Both the position numbers and the translations under genes were made by a program. Shown here in pieces: positions 36,650 through 44,775 of a DNA stretch of 64,000 nucleotides. The DNA is from Bacteroidota bacterium (GTDB lineage: Bacteria > Bacteroidota > Bacteroidia > AKYH767-A > 2013-40CM-41-45), in the NCBI GenBank assembly GCA_016720655.1, contig JADKKE010000032.1:248001-312000 (forward strand), given 5' to 3'. Numbering within the stretch: position 1 is the stretch's first letter; every line of letters begins with the position of its first letter. A model generated the notes under the pieces. That model saw only the letters and a program-made list of their open reading frames with translations, was not told the DNA's origin and did no database searches.

Positions 36650-37468
36650 TTAAAACATCGATAACTCGTACCCAAGAAAATAAAGGATCAGGATGGCTCC
36701 GCCGACTATGATTCTGTAATAACCAAAAAGTTTGAACCCATGCTTGGTGAGAAATCCGATGAAGGATTTAATCGCCAATAAGGCAACAATAAACGCAACA
36801 ATATTCCCGACTATCAATAACTCAATTTGATTTCCCTGGAATCCACCACCACTTTTATATAAATCATACAAATCTTTTACTGTTGCAGCAAACATTGTTG
36901 GTACGGCAAGAAAGAAAGAAAATTCAGCAGCGGCTTTTTTGTTGAGTCCTTGCGTGAGTCCACCGATAATTGTTGCCGCGGATCGTGATACACCGGGAAT
37001 CATTGCGATCACCTGGAACATTCCGATTTTAATGGCCTTCGTATTGGATTCCAATTCAGAAGAACCACGGTCTTCCGCTTCTGCAAACCATTTGTCGAGT
37101 AATAGAAAGATAATTCCTCCCACAAGCAAAGAGACTGCTACAACAATTACATTCTCCAACATCTGATCAATGTACTTTTTGAAAAGCAGACCAAAAACAA
37201 CTGCCGGAATAAAAGCAAGAAGCAATCGCATGTAAAATGCGATACTCTTTTTCCAGTTTTTATCCGTCGGAATGAATTTTCTCCAGTATAAAACTACGAC
37301 TGATAGAATTGCTCCAAATTGAATAACGACTGTAAAGGTTTTTGTAAAATCTTCTTTCGCTATTCCCATGATAGAAGAACCAATAATCATGTGTCCTGTT
37401 GATGAGACAGGTAAAAATTCTGTCAGCCCCTCAATAATTGCCAGGATGATAGCTTGTAAATAGCTCAT
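36650..37468 (-). CDS. uppP: Undecaprenyl-diphosphate phosphatase (BacA/UppP)
   Basis: The 272-residue membrane protein has both UppP signatures: EGLTEFLPVSSTGHMII (residues 13-29) and the PGVSRSAATIIGG motif near residue 160 with catalytic Ser/Arg. It has seven or eight hydrophobic segments. UppP recycles undecaprenyl pyrophosphate to the lipid carrier used for peptidoglycan and surface glycan assembly and confers bacitracin tolerance. It lies between DUF3098 and truB on the same strand. Confidence 0.95.
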   Translation of the reverse strand: MSYLQAIILAIIEGLTEFLPVSSTGHMIIGSSIMGIAKEDFTKTFTVVIQFGAILSVVVLYWRKFIPTDKNWKKSIAFYMRLLLAFIPAVVFGLLFKKYIDQMLENVIVVAVSLLVGGIIFLLLDKWFAEAEDRGSSELESNTKAIKIGMFQVIAMIPGVSRSAATIIGGLTQGLNKKAAAEFSFFLAVPTMFAATVKDLYDLYKSGGGFQGNQIELLIVGNIVAFIVALLAIKSFIGFLTKHGFKLFGYYRIIVGGAILILYFLGYELSMF

Positions 37469-37533
37469 GAGTATTGGTAGGATTCTAAATTACACTCAGA
37501 ATTTCTTATTGAAAGCAATGTGCAATACAGGAA

Positions 37534-37585
37534 ATAAAAAAAGTGCAGATTCGAAGTTCAATGCCTTCCTGACCTGCACCTTTTA
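37534..37585 (-). terminator. Possible terminator after DUF3098 gene
   Basis: On the minus strand a GGTGCAG/CTGCAC stem with a loop of about 25 bases is followed by a T7 tract. The loop is long, so the call is moderate. It sits between the DUF3098 stop and uppP. Confidence 0.5.
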
Positions 37586-37600
37586 CAACGGATATTCGAT

Positions 37601-37846
37601 TTATTCTTTTGATTTTTTGAGAACAGCAACAACCGCTACTACCAGGCCACTGATGACCAAAATAGGAGCCAGTGTAATTCTTCGGAAACTAAAAATGGAA
37701 GGATCCCAAATTGAAGGATCGGATGATCCTCCACCGGCCATACAGACGAAGCCAATAAAAATCAATGCAATTGCAATCAACATCAAAACGTAATTCTCTC
37801 TGCCAAAAGCAAAGTCAATTGTCGGTTTGTTTTCTTTTTTAGCCAT
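37601..37846 (-). CDS. DUF3098 small membrane protein
   Basis: The 81-residue protein has two membrane helices (YVLMLIAIALIFIGFVCMAGG and ITLAPILVISGLVVAVVAVL) joined by a GGGSSDPSIWDPSIFSFRR linker. The FxFGRENYxLM start and linker are typical of DUF3098, found between ftsX and uppP in Bacteroidota. Function is unknown; conserved placement suggests a link to envelope growth or division. Confidence 0.9.
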   Translation of the reverse strand: MAKKENKPTIDFAFGRENYVLMLIAIALIFIGFVCMAGGGSSDPSIWDPSIFSFRRITLAPILVISGLVVAVVAVLKKSKE

Positions 37847-37959
37847 TTTCTTTGAAATTCATGCAAATAGAGGTGCAAGTATACGTTTTTCTCTGAAATC
37901 ATCCTGAAAAGGAGGTGAAAATTTAGAAATAACAGAAATTTCAGGTCAACAATCTTGTT

Positions 37960-38062
37960 ACACAAAGAACACAATGGAATTCACAGAGAACACAAAGGAT
38001 GTTAGGATGGAAAATCTTTGTGAACCTTGTGCAATCTTAGTGTCCTTAGTGAACCCGGATTG
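37960..38062. repeat. Long-period array, CACAAAG type with inverted arm
   Basis: The left part repeats ACACAAAGA/ACACAATGG/TTCACAGAG/ACACAAAGG with a period near 9. The right part reads CTTTGTGAAC, CTTGTGCAAT, CTTAGTGTC, CTTAGTGAAC, which resembles the reverse complement. The array ends 23 bp before the ftsX stop. It is the same class as arrays at 44140, 48357 and 50841. Confidence 0.75.
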
Positions 38063-38084
38063 TTTAACACATTTCTTTAAGACT

Positions 38085-38975
38085 TTAATACAACTCCTCC
38101 ATCCTTAATCTCAAATACCTGTTCACCGCAAAAAAAGTACTGACTCCCGAAAGCAGTATTCCAAGTACAAGCACACAGCCGAAAAGTATCCCCATAATTC
38201 TAAGATCCGAAAGTTGTCCGAGAACAGGAAAACGGGTCTCTATCAGGTAAATGATTCCGCCCAAAAGTGCACTGGCAACAATACCTGCATACAATCCATG
38301 CGACAATCCTTTCCGGATAAAAGGCCAGCGAATGAAATTTTTTGTGGCGCCAACCAGTTGCATACTTTTTATCAGGAATCGCTTCGAGTACATCGACAAA
38401 CGAATGGTGTTGTGAATAAGTGCAATGGCAACAAAGAAAAGCAATGCACAGAAAAATAAAATCACCAGTCCCATGGTCCGGAAGTTTTTATTGATCCTGC
38501 TGATTTCAGTTTCCTGGTACACTACATCTCGTACCATTTTGTTTTGCGCCAGCAACTGGCTGATCAGGCGCAGACTGTCAGGATGTGCATAGTCTGCCTT
38601 CAGGTTGATGTCAATTGTTGCCGGAAGAGGGTTGGACTCAAGCATGCTCACAGCCCCTTCGCCAAGCTCTTTTTTAAGACTGTCAAGTGCTTCCTCTTTC
38701 GATACAAATCGTGTGTTTTTGACAAAAGGCAGACTCTGAAGATTTTCTCTGAAGGATTCAATTTCAGAATCTGCTATCTGATCCTGAAGAAAAATATTCA
38801 ATTCAACATGTTCCTTCACATAATCCGAAATCTTCCGTGCATCAATGACCAGCAAGCCGAGCAATCCAAGCATGAAAAGGACTAAGGAAATACTTATGAT
38901 AGCCGAAACGTAAGATGATCGTAAACGTTTGTTGCTGTCTTTTTGGGGATCTTTTTGCATGGAAATTCGAATCAC
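38085..38975 (-). CDS. ftsX: Cell division protein FtsX
   Basis: The 296-residue protein has an N-terminal cytoplasmic helix, a first transmembrane segment (AIISISLVLFMLGLLGLLVI), and an extracytoplasmic FtsX domain (VNIFLQ-like ELNIFLQDQIADSEIESF, ENLQSLPFVKNTRFVSKEEAL). Three C-terminal membrane helices carry SMQLVGATKNFIRWPFIRKG. With FtsE it forms the ABC-type complex that controls peptidoglycan hydrolases at the septum. ftsE is not in the window, which is common in Bacteroidota. The gene precedes DUF3098 and uppP. Confidence 0.93.
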   Translation of the reverse strand: MIRISMQKDPQKDSNKRLRSSYVSAIISISLVLFMLGLLGLLVIDARKISDYVKEHVELNIFLQDQIADSEIESFRENLQSLPFVKNTRFVSKEEALDSLKKELGEGAVSMLESNPLPATIDINLKADYAHPDSLRLISQLLAQNKMVRDVVYQETEISRINKNFRTMGLVILFFCALLFFVAIALIHNTIRLSMYSKRFLIKSMQLVGATKNFIRWPFIRKGLSHGLYAGIVASALLGGIIYLIETRFPVLGQLSDLRIMGILFGCVLVLGILLSGVSTFFAVNRYLRLRMEELY

Positions 38976-39060
38976 GAAAGTAAGGAAAGATTCTCCCTTC
39001 CCATGCCCCTAAATCCCTCCTCTCACCTTATTTTTCTACATTCGCATGTTGGCAAATGAG

Positions 39061-39126
39061 TTCAAGGTTCATGGTTCAATGTTTAACGTTGGCCTTCCTT
39101 GAACATTGAACTTTAAACATTGAACC
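39061..39126 (+). repeat. Inverted pair of heptad arrays (TTCAAGG/TTCAATG and TTGAACA/TTAAACA)
   Basis: Left arm: TTCAAGG, TTCATGG, TTCAATG, TTTAACG (39061-39088). Right arm: TTGAACA, TTGAACT, TTAAACA, TTGAACC (39099-39126). A perfect 14-bp inverted repeat pairs 39073-39086 with 39113-39126. The array ends six bases before the leuS ATG, so a hairpin would sit in the leuS leader. Confidence 0.92.
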
Positions 39127-39132
39127 GAATTC

Positions 39133-40992
39133 ATGGAATACAATTTTAAAGAAGTAGAAAAGAAATGGCAAAACCGCTGGCGGGAACAGCAGGTGTATAA
39201 GGCTCTTATTGATTCATCCAAACCAAAGTATTATGTTTTGGATATGTTTCCGTATCCATCCGGAGCCGGTTTGCATGTGGGGCACCCACTTGGCTATATC
39301 GCTTCCGATATTTATTCACGTTACAAAAGATTGAAGGGTTTCAATGTCCTTCATCCGATGGGCTACGACTCATTTGGTTTGCCTGCCGAACAATATGCGA
39401 TTCAAACCGGACAGCATCCTGCGATTACAACCGAACAAAACATAGCACGTTACAGAGAACAACTCGACAACATCGGATTTTCTTTCGACTGGAGCCGCGA
39501 AGTGCGCACAAGTGATCCTTCTTATTACAAATGGACACAGTGGATTTTCATCAAACTTTTTCATTCCTGGTACAATCCGGAAACGAATAAAGCAGAGACC
39601 ATCGATTCATTGATTGAAAAAATTAAGACAAATAAAATTGCAATTCAAAATACAAAGAAATGGGAAGAACTTTCTGAGTCTGACCAACAAGATATTTTGC
39701 AAAATTATCGTCTCGCTTTCCTAAGCGAAACAACAGTGAACTGGTGTCCGGCTTTAGGAACTGTACTCGCCAATGAAGAAGTAAAAGACGGACTGAGCGA
39801 ACGCGGAGGATATCCCGTGGAGCGCAAACTCATGAAACAATGGAGTCTGCGGATCACTGCATATGCTCAACGTTTGCTCGATGATCTGGAAACCATTGAT
39901 TGGACGGAATCACTCAAAGAGCAACAACGCAACTGGATCGGTCGCAGCGAAGGGGCACAGCTTGAATTCAAAGTGATGAATTCAGATAAATCATTCGAAG
40001 TATTCACAACAAGACCGGATACAATTTTTGGCGTTTCCTTTATGACGCTGGCTCCGGAACATGCTTTGGTGAATGAAATCACCACTGCAGAACAGAAAGC
40101 AGCAGTTCAGAATTATGTTGAGGAAGCAAAAAACCGCAGCGATCGTGAACGGATGACGGAAGTGAAACGCATTTCAGGTGTGTTCACCGGAGCGTATGCT
40201 GAGCATCCTTTTACGAAAAAACCAATTCCGATCTGGATAGGAGATTATGTACTCGCTGGCTATGGAACTGGCGCTGTCATGGCTGTTCCCGGACACGATG
40301 AACGTGATCATGCTTTTGCAAAACATTTCGCATTGCCAATTCTTCAAGTTGTTGAAGCTCCTGCAGGAATTGATATTCAGGAACAATCTTTCGATGCCAA
40401 AGAAGGCAAGTGTATTAATTCAGATTTTCTGAATGGTCTCGATGTCAGGAAAGCCATTCGTAAAGCCATAGAAGAAATTGAAAAGAAGAAGATCGGAACA
40501 GGAAAAGTAAACTTCCGTTTACGTGATGCAATTTTCGGCAGACAACGGTATTGGGGGGAACCCATTCCGGTATATTACAAAGACGGGATTCCGTATACTG
40601 TAGACGAAAAAGATTTGCCTGTGATTCTTCCTGAAGTGGACAAATACCTTCCGACAGAAGATGGTGAACCACCATTGGCTAGAGCTAAAAACTGGAAGTA
40701 TCAGAATAAATACGATTTCGAAACGACTACCATGCCGGGTTGGGCCGGTTCTTCCTGGTATTTTCTGCGTTATATGGATGCAAACAATGACAAAGAATTT
40801 GCCTCCAAAGAAGCATTGAACTATTGGCAGGACGTTGACCTCTACATGGGCGGAGCGGAGCACGCAACCGGACATCTGCTCTATGTTCGCTTCTGGACAA
40901 AATTCCTGTACGACCTGGGTTATATTTCGATAAAAGAACCTGCGAAGAAATTGATCAATCAGGGGATGATTCAGGGGTTTCTGAAGAAATAA
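39133..40992 (+). CDS. leuS: Leucyl-tRNA synthetase, N-terminal/catalytic part
   Basis: The 619-residue frame contains the LeuRS class I start: EKKWQNRWREQ, the HIGH-type motif PYPSGAGLHVGHPLG, MGYDSFGLPAEQYAI, the CP1 editing domain (TTRPDTIFGVSFMTLAPEH, GTGAVMAVPGHDERDHAFA), RLRDAIFGRQRYWGEPIP and the catalytic MGGAEHATGHLLYVRFW. It stops at TAA 40990-40992 right after LINQGMIQG, where intact enzymes continue into the leucine-specific domain and then KMSKS. The C-terminal part is encoded downstream in another frame. A real two-subunit enzyme, a disrupted gene, or assembly errors are all possible. Confidence 0.9.
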   Translation: MEYNFKEVEKKWQNRWREQQVYKALIDSSKPKYYVLDMFPYPSGAGLHVGHPLGYIASDIYSRYKRLKGFNVLHPMGYDSFGLPAEQYAIQTGQHPAITTEQNIARYREQLDNIGFSFDWSREVRTSDPSYYKWTQWIFIKLFHSWYNPETNKAETIDSLIEKIKTNKIAIQNTKKWEELSESDQQDILQNYRLAFLSETTVNWCPALGTVLANEEVKDGLSERGGYPVERKLMKQWSLRITAYAQRLLDDLETIDWTESLKEQQRNWIGRSEGAQLEFKVMNSDKSFEVFTTRPDTIFGVSFMTLAPEHALVNEITTAEQKAAVQNYVEEAKNRSDRERMTEVKRISGVFTGAYAEHPFTKKPIPIWIGDYVLAGYGTGAVMAVPGHDERDHAFAKHFALPILQVVEAPAGIDIQEQSFDAKEGKCINSDFLNGLDVRKAIRKAIEEIEKKKIGTGKVNFRLRDAIFGRQRYWGEPIPVYYKDGIPYTVDEKDLPVILPEVDKYLPTEDGEPPLARAKNWKYQNKYDFETTTMPGWAGSSWYFLRYMDANNDKEFASKEALNYWQDVDLYMGGAEHATGHLLYVRFWTKFLYDLGYISIKEPAKKLINQGMIQGFLKK

Positions 40993-41043
40993 AAGGTAGG
41001 TTAGAACAGTATCTGAAGGAATATTCGAACTAGCCCTTTAGAA

Positions 41044-41307
41044 ATGAGATTTGTTTGGGGAAATGTTGGAAGAAATATTATTGTGAATCATGGTGAGGAC
41101 AGAGCTCTATTCTTGTTTAGTTCAGATAATCTTCCTGATGAACATTTGACACAGAAGAATATTCCGATTGAGTTTGCAAATAATTCTATTGTTGACATTG
41201 AATCATTATCTAGAGGAGTTTCTGATTATAAAAACGGAGTTTTCGTCTGTAAAAATTCATATTATTATAAAGGTTCGTGGTTTGATTTTGATGAACACGA
41301 AATCTGA
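41044..41307 (+). CDS. AT-rich ORF between the leuS parts, possibly a divergent leucine-specific domain
   Basis: The 87-residue frame lies in the same phase as the N-terminal leuS part but is separated from it by three in-frame stops (TAA 40990, TAG 41002, TGA 41014). It is about 32% GC by my count, against about 50% on either side. The stretch IPIEFANNSIVDIESL with SDYKNGVFV weakly recalls the LeuRS insertion before KMSKS (for example a VDIE/LDIE and SDF pattern). It could therefore be a diverged leucine-specific domain; otherwise it is foreign sequence. Low confidence that it is expressed as a separate protein. Confidence 0.4.
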   Translation: MRFVWGNVGRNIIVNHGEDRALFLFSSDNLPDEHLTQKNIPIEFANNSIVDIESLSRGVSDYKNGVFVCKNSYYYKGSWFDFDEHEI

Positions 41308-42028
41308 GAAATTTCAAAACCGAAGTGAGAAGATGTCGAAGTCCAAATGGAACGTTGTTAATCCCGATGAGATGATTAATAAATACGGTGCTGATTGCCT
41401 CCGTCTCTACGAAATGTTCCTCGGTCCGCTCGAACTTTCAAAGCCCTGGAATACCAATGGAATCAGCGGGACTTCCAATTTCATCCGCAAACTCTGGAAG
41501 CTCTATCATCGCCAGGATGCAAATAGTCGCGACCTGGTCTGGGACCTTTCAGAAACTGAGGCTTCAAAAGCGGAATTGAAAATCCTGCACAAGACAATCA
41601 AGAAAATTGTTGAGGATATTGATCGTTATTCTTTCAATACTTCGGTAAGTAATTTTATGATTTGTGTAAATGAACTCACAGATTTGAAATGCAACAAACG
41701 GGCAATCCTTGAGCCTCTTGCAATTATTGTCTCTCCATATGCTCCTCATATTGCGGAGGAACTCTGGGAAAAGCTGGGTCATAAAGACAGTATTACCAAA
41801 GCAAGTTTCCCTGAATTCAGGGAAGAATTCATGACCGAAGATGCTTTCGATTATCCGATTTCAGTGAATGGAAAAACCAAATTCAATCTGAATATTGCCC
41901 TCTCATTGTCCAAAGAGGAAATCGAACGCGAAGTCATGAATGCCGATGAAGTCAAGAAACTCCTGGCCGGAACCACCCCGAAAAAAGTGGTTGTAGTTCC
42001 CGGAAGGATCGTGAATATTGTTGTGTAA
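41291..42028 (+). CDS. leuS: Leucyl-tRNA synthetase, C-terminal part (KMSKS and anticodon-binding domain)
   Basis: From ATG 41291 the frame gives about 245 residues. It has SEKMSKSKWNVVNPDEM with the KMSKS loop at about 41330-41344, INKYGADCLRLYEMFLGPLELSKPWNTNGI, the helical anticodon-binding domain (SVSNFMICVNELTDLKC...EPLAIIVSPYAPHIAEELWEKLG) and the C-terminal PKKVVVVPGRIVNIVV. The frame opens earlier, at 41168, so the true start is uncertain. It is shifted by one relative to the N-terminal part. Together the pieces cover a full LeuRS, so the enzyme is either split or disrupted. Confidence 0.85.
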   Translation: MNTKSEKFQNRSEKMSKSKWNVVNPDEMINKYGADCLRLYEMFLGPLELSKPWNTNGISGTSNFIRKLWKLYHRQDANSRDLVWDLSETEASKAELKILHKTIKKIVEDIDRYSFNTSVSNFMICVNELTDLKCNKRAILEPLAIIVSPYAPHIAEELWEKLGHKDSITKASFPEFREEFMTEDAFDYPISVNGKTKFNLNIALSLSKEEIEREVMNADEVKKLLAGTTPKKVVVVPGRIVNIVV

Positions 42029-42143
42029 AAACTATTACCTTTACTTACAGAGGGTTATTTGGATTGTGAATTGATTTTTTGGTCAGATTCTGCAAAAAAT
42101 TCTAATTTGCGACATCATTTAATTCTCCTCCCTTTAACTTACT

Positions 42144-43073
42144 ATGAATCAATTAAATCAGCATATCGAAGCCCTGATCTTTTGCTCTGAGCAAAGTATT
42201 TCTCTCGACGAAATTTCCGCTTCACTGAAGTTGACTTTTGACTGGGAACCGGCCGAAGCTGCTATCCTAAGATCTATCGAAGAGATCAAAGCCAAATACG
42301 AGGGAGAAGAGTTTTCTTTCCAGTTGGTGGATATTTCTGAAGGTTATCAGTTCATGACCAAGAAAGAATACCATGCCACCATCAATGCGCTGATTCAACA
42401 CAAATCGAAGAAGAAATTGTCGGTACCACAGATGGAAACTCTTTCTATCATCGCCTACCGTCAGCCGATCACGAAGTCGGAAATGGAACATATCCGTGGC
42501 GTGAGTTGCGACTATGCGATTCAGAAATTACTGGAGAAAGATCTGATTTCTATATCCGGTAAAAGTGATGGTCCGGGTCGCCCTGTTCTATATACGACGA
42601 GCCAGAGTTTCATGGATTACTTCGGTATCCGTTCGGTGAAAGATCTTCCTCAATTGAAAGATCTTCACATGGAACAAAATGAAATCGGTTCATCCAGTGA
42701 ATATTCTGACTCTGAGCTTGAAGACAATTCGCCGTCTGAACTTTTGGAAGATAATGTTGCTGTGACCGCAGAAAATGAAACAACAGAGATTAATTCAGAA
42801 TTGCCTGGAACAATTGAGGCAGGTATAATTACCGAAGAAATCACAGTAGAAATTTCCGAAGAAGAAATTGAGGAGCTTCCTGAAATTCTTGCCGAAGAAG
42901 AAGAGCTTGTCATTGAAACAAACGACGATGAAATGCCTCCTGTCATGGGGGAGGAGGAAGACCTGCAGATCCCGGATCGGAAATCTATTTTCATGGAGAA
43001 CCAGGTCGAACCCTCAGATGAACATATTTCAGAAGAAAACACTGATTTTCGCGGGGAAGCTGATCCTTCCTGA
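42144..43073 (+). CDS. scpB: Segregation and condensation protein ScpB with a long acidic tail
   Basis: Residues 1-175 are ScpB: two winged-helix units (HIEALIFCSEQSISLDEISASLKL; LSVPQMETLSIIAYRQPITKSEMEHIRGVSCDYAIQKLLEKDLI) with the GRPVLYTTSQSFMDYFGIRSVKDLPQL end. ScpB works with SMC and ScpA in chromosome compaction. After this, residues about 180-309 form a very acidic, Glu/Asp/Ser-rich, low-complexity tail that ordinary ScpB lacks or has in short form. Extended acidic tails are seen in some Bacteroidota ScpB proteins. The gene ends with a strong terminator. Confidence 0.93.
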   Translation: MNQLNQHIEALIFCSEQSISLDEISASLKLTFDWEPAEAAILRSIEEIKAKYEGEEFSFQLVDISEGYQFMTKKEYHATINALIQHKSKKKLSVPQMETLSIIAYRQPITKSEMEHIRGVSCDYAIQKLLEKDLISISGKSDGPGRPVLYTTSQSFMDYFGIRSVKDLPQLKDLHMEQNEIGSSSEYSDSELEDNSPSELLEDNVAVTAENETTEINSELPGTIEAGIITEEITVEISEEEIEELPEILAEEEELVIETNDDEMPPVMGEEEDLQIPDRKSIFMENQVEPSDEHISEENTDFRGEADPS

Positions 43074-43094
43074 GAATACATAAGAATCTAAACT

Positions 43095-43140
43095 AAAGCC
43101 GGCCGATATCCGTTAAACAGGATTATCTGCCGGCTTTTTT
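43095..43140 (+). terminator. Rho-independent terminator after scpB
   Basis: The stem AAAGCCGGC/GCCGGCTTT (43095-43103 with 43129-43137) is followed by a T tract, 22 bp after the scpB stop. Confidence 0.85.
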
Positions 43141-43326
43141 GACAGTTCAATTCTTTTGGGCTTAGATCTCCCTGAATTCGGCTTAATACAGAATGCCGGA
43201 TATTCTCTTAATCTTCAATGAATCGCGATTTGAGGTTTCTTTAAACACAATAATCTGACATTCCCCACCAGATTCCGGTTTATTCTCCTGAAATTGTGGA
43301 ACAGTATTTGTCATCCCCCTGCCGTC

Positions 43327-44112
43327 ATGAAAAAATTATCGATTCTAGTCATCTTCTTTTCAATCGGAATTCACACTGTTGTTGCCGCACAAAAAAAACT
43401 TCGCTCGATCAAGAACGACTCGTTCAAACCCGGTGAAATTTTAAAATTCAGAATTCACTATGGTTTCATGGATGCCGGTGAAGCAATCCTGGAAGTGAAA
43501 AATGATCTGAAAAATTTTGGCGGACGCGATTGTTACCATGTTGTGGGTACCGGAAATACAGTCGGTGCCTTCGACTGGTTTTTTAAAGTACGCGACCGTT
43601 ACGAAAGTGTAGTCGATAAAGACGCGATGATTCCCTGGATGTTTATAAGGAGAGTTAATGAAGGCGGCTATATCATCAATCAGAATGTCAGCTTCAATCA
43701 CTACAAAGACTCGGCTTACAGCGAGAAAAAAACAATTTCTATTCCGGAAAATACCCAGGATTTAATATCCGCATTCTATTATGCGCGTACTCTGGATTTT
43801 GCAAATGCAAAAGAAGGAGATATTTTTCCGATCATGGGTTATCTCGATGATGCAACCATTCCATTGAATTTAAAATTTCTCGGACGGGAAGAAGTGAAAA
43901 CGAAAAAAGGAACTTTCCGCTGCGTTAAATTTCGTCCGATGTTGCAGGAAGGACGAGTCTTCAAAGACCAGGAAGACATGACCGTCTGGATCAGCGACGA
44001 CAAAAACCGAATTCCCGTACGTGTACAAACCGACATCCTCATCGGCTCCATTAAAATGGATCTCGTCGGTTTCGAGAACCTCGCAAGCGAGCCGGCGATT
44101 ATCAAAGACTAA
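43327..44112 (+). CDS. DUF3108 domain-containing exported protein
   Basis: From ATG 43327 (MKKLSILVIFFSIGIHTVVAAQ) the protein has a signal peptide and about 240 mature residues. DUF3108 features are visible: FKPGEILKFRIHYGFMDAGEAILEV at the start of the mature part, VGAFDWFFKVRDRYESVVDK, QDLISAFYYARTLDF and DMTVWISDDKNRIPVRVQTDILIGSIKMDL. The in-frame ATG at 43294 would add 11 residues ahead of the signal. Function is unknown; the beta-rich, exported form suggests a periplasmic or outer-membrane role. Confidence 0.88.
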   Translation: MKKLSILVIFFSIGIHTVVAAQKKLRSIKNDSFKPGEILKFRIHYGFMDAGEAILEVKNDLKNFGGRDCYHVVGTGNTVGAFDWFFKVRDRYESVVDKDAMIPWMFIRRVNEGGYIINQNVSFNHYKDSAYSEKKTISIPENTQDLISAFYYARTLDFANAKEGDIFPIMGYLDDATIPLNLKFLGREEVKTKKGTFRCVKFRPMLQEGRVFKDQEDMTVWISDDKNRIPVRVQTDILIGSIKMDLVGFENLASEPAIIKD

Positions 44113-44139
44113 TCAAAGAGAATTCACCTTTACTTTTTT

Positions 44140-44245
44140 TAACCGCAAAGACCACAAAGGTTTTTCCGCAGAGATCGCATTAATCGCAGCCCCTCTCTGC
44201 GATCCCTGCAGTTAATCTCCGCGCACTCCGCGTTCTAAAAATTCA
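44140..44245. repeat. Long-period array, CGCAAAG type
   Basis: Units such as CCGCAAAGA, CCACAAAGG, CCGCAGAGA, TCGCATTAA, TCGCAGCCC (left) are followed by CTCTGCGAT, CCCTGCAG, CTCCGCGCA, CTCCGCGTT (right), with a period near 9 and inverted halves. Starts 28 bp after the DUF3108 stop. Confidence 0.65.
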
Positions 44246-44742
44246 TTCGTTAATCCGTCCCATCACATGTACCAATTCTCCAATTTTTTACACAACCATG
44301 CTTGCTAGAAACATTGGACCCTTCCTCGATTAGCAAGAGTTTGAATAATATGCGTGTACTTTTATAACGAATAATTTTTTCAGGTTAATTCTATGGACGA
44401 AATTCAAATTAGGTGACAGTCCTACCCCGTAGGGGTTACATGTTTATAACATCAAAGGAATGACAAACATTCTGAGAATACACACAGGTATTTTTAATAA
44501 TTAAATTTATTTTGCCGTGAACAAACCTTTCACTTGCGAGACCACCTCTTATAACTTGCGGAAAGAGAATCCTTAAGTAATGACTACAAATCGCTTCAGT
44601 TCCTGGAACAAAACCTGCCACCACCATTGACCCGGAATACCTGAGGTTCAGAAGTATGACATTCCTCATCTTTTCCACTTTTCCATCCATTTCCCCTCTG
44701 ACTTGCATCATATTTTACCAGAGGCAAAGCCCTTAAATTTCG
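44246..44742. other. Long spacer upstream of the pyruvate oxidoreductase; small palindrome only
   Basis: About 500 bp without a convincing gene. The only structure I see is ACCCC-GTA-GGGGT at 44424-44436, a 5-bp hairpin next to TTACATG. No riboswitch or terminator was recognised. A regulatory leader for the large gene downstream is possible. Confidence 0.5.
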
Positions 44743-44775
44743 ATGTTATTAAATATTCAAAATCAATCGATTTAC

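Noticed and set aside
41168..41290. N-terminal extension of the leuS C-terminal frame (MSLQIILLLTLNHY...)
   Set aside because: Overlaps the AT-rich ORF in another frame and looks unlike LeuRS; a start near 41291 is more credible.
40975..41330. Intein in LeuRS
   Set aside because: No N-terminal Cys/Ser splice block and no terminal His-Asn motif in any frame; segment too short.
44436..44711. 91-residue minus-strand ORF upstream of nifJ
   Set aside because: Composition unlike its neighbours and no recognisable motif; considered chance.
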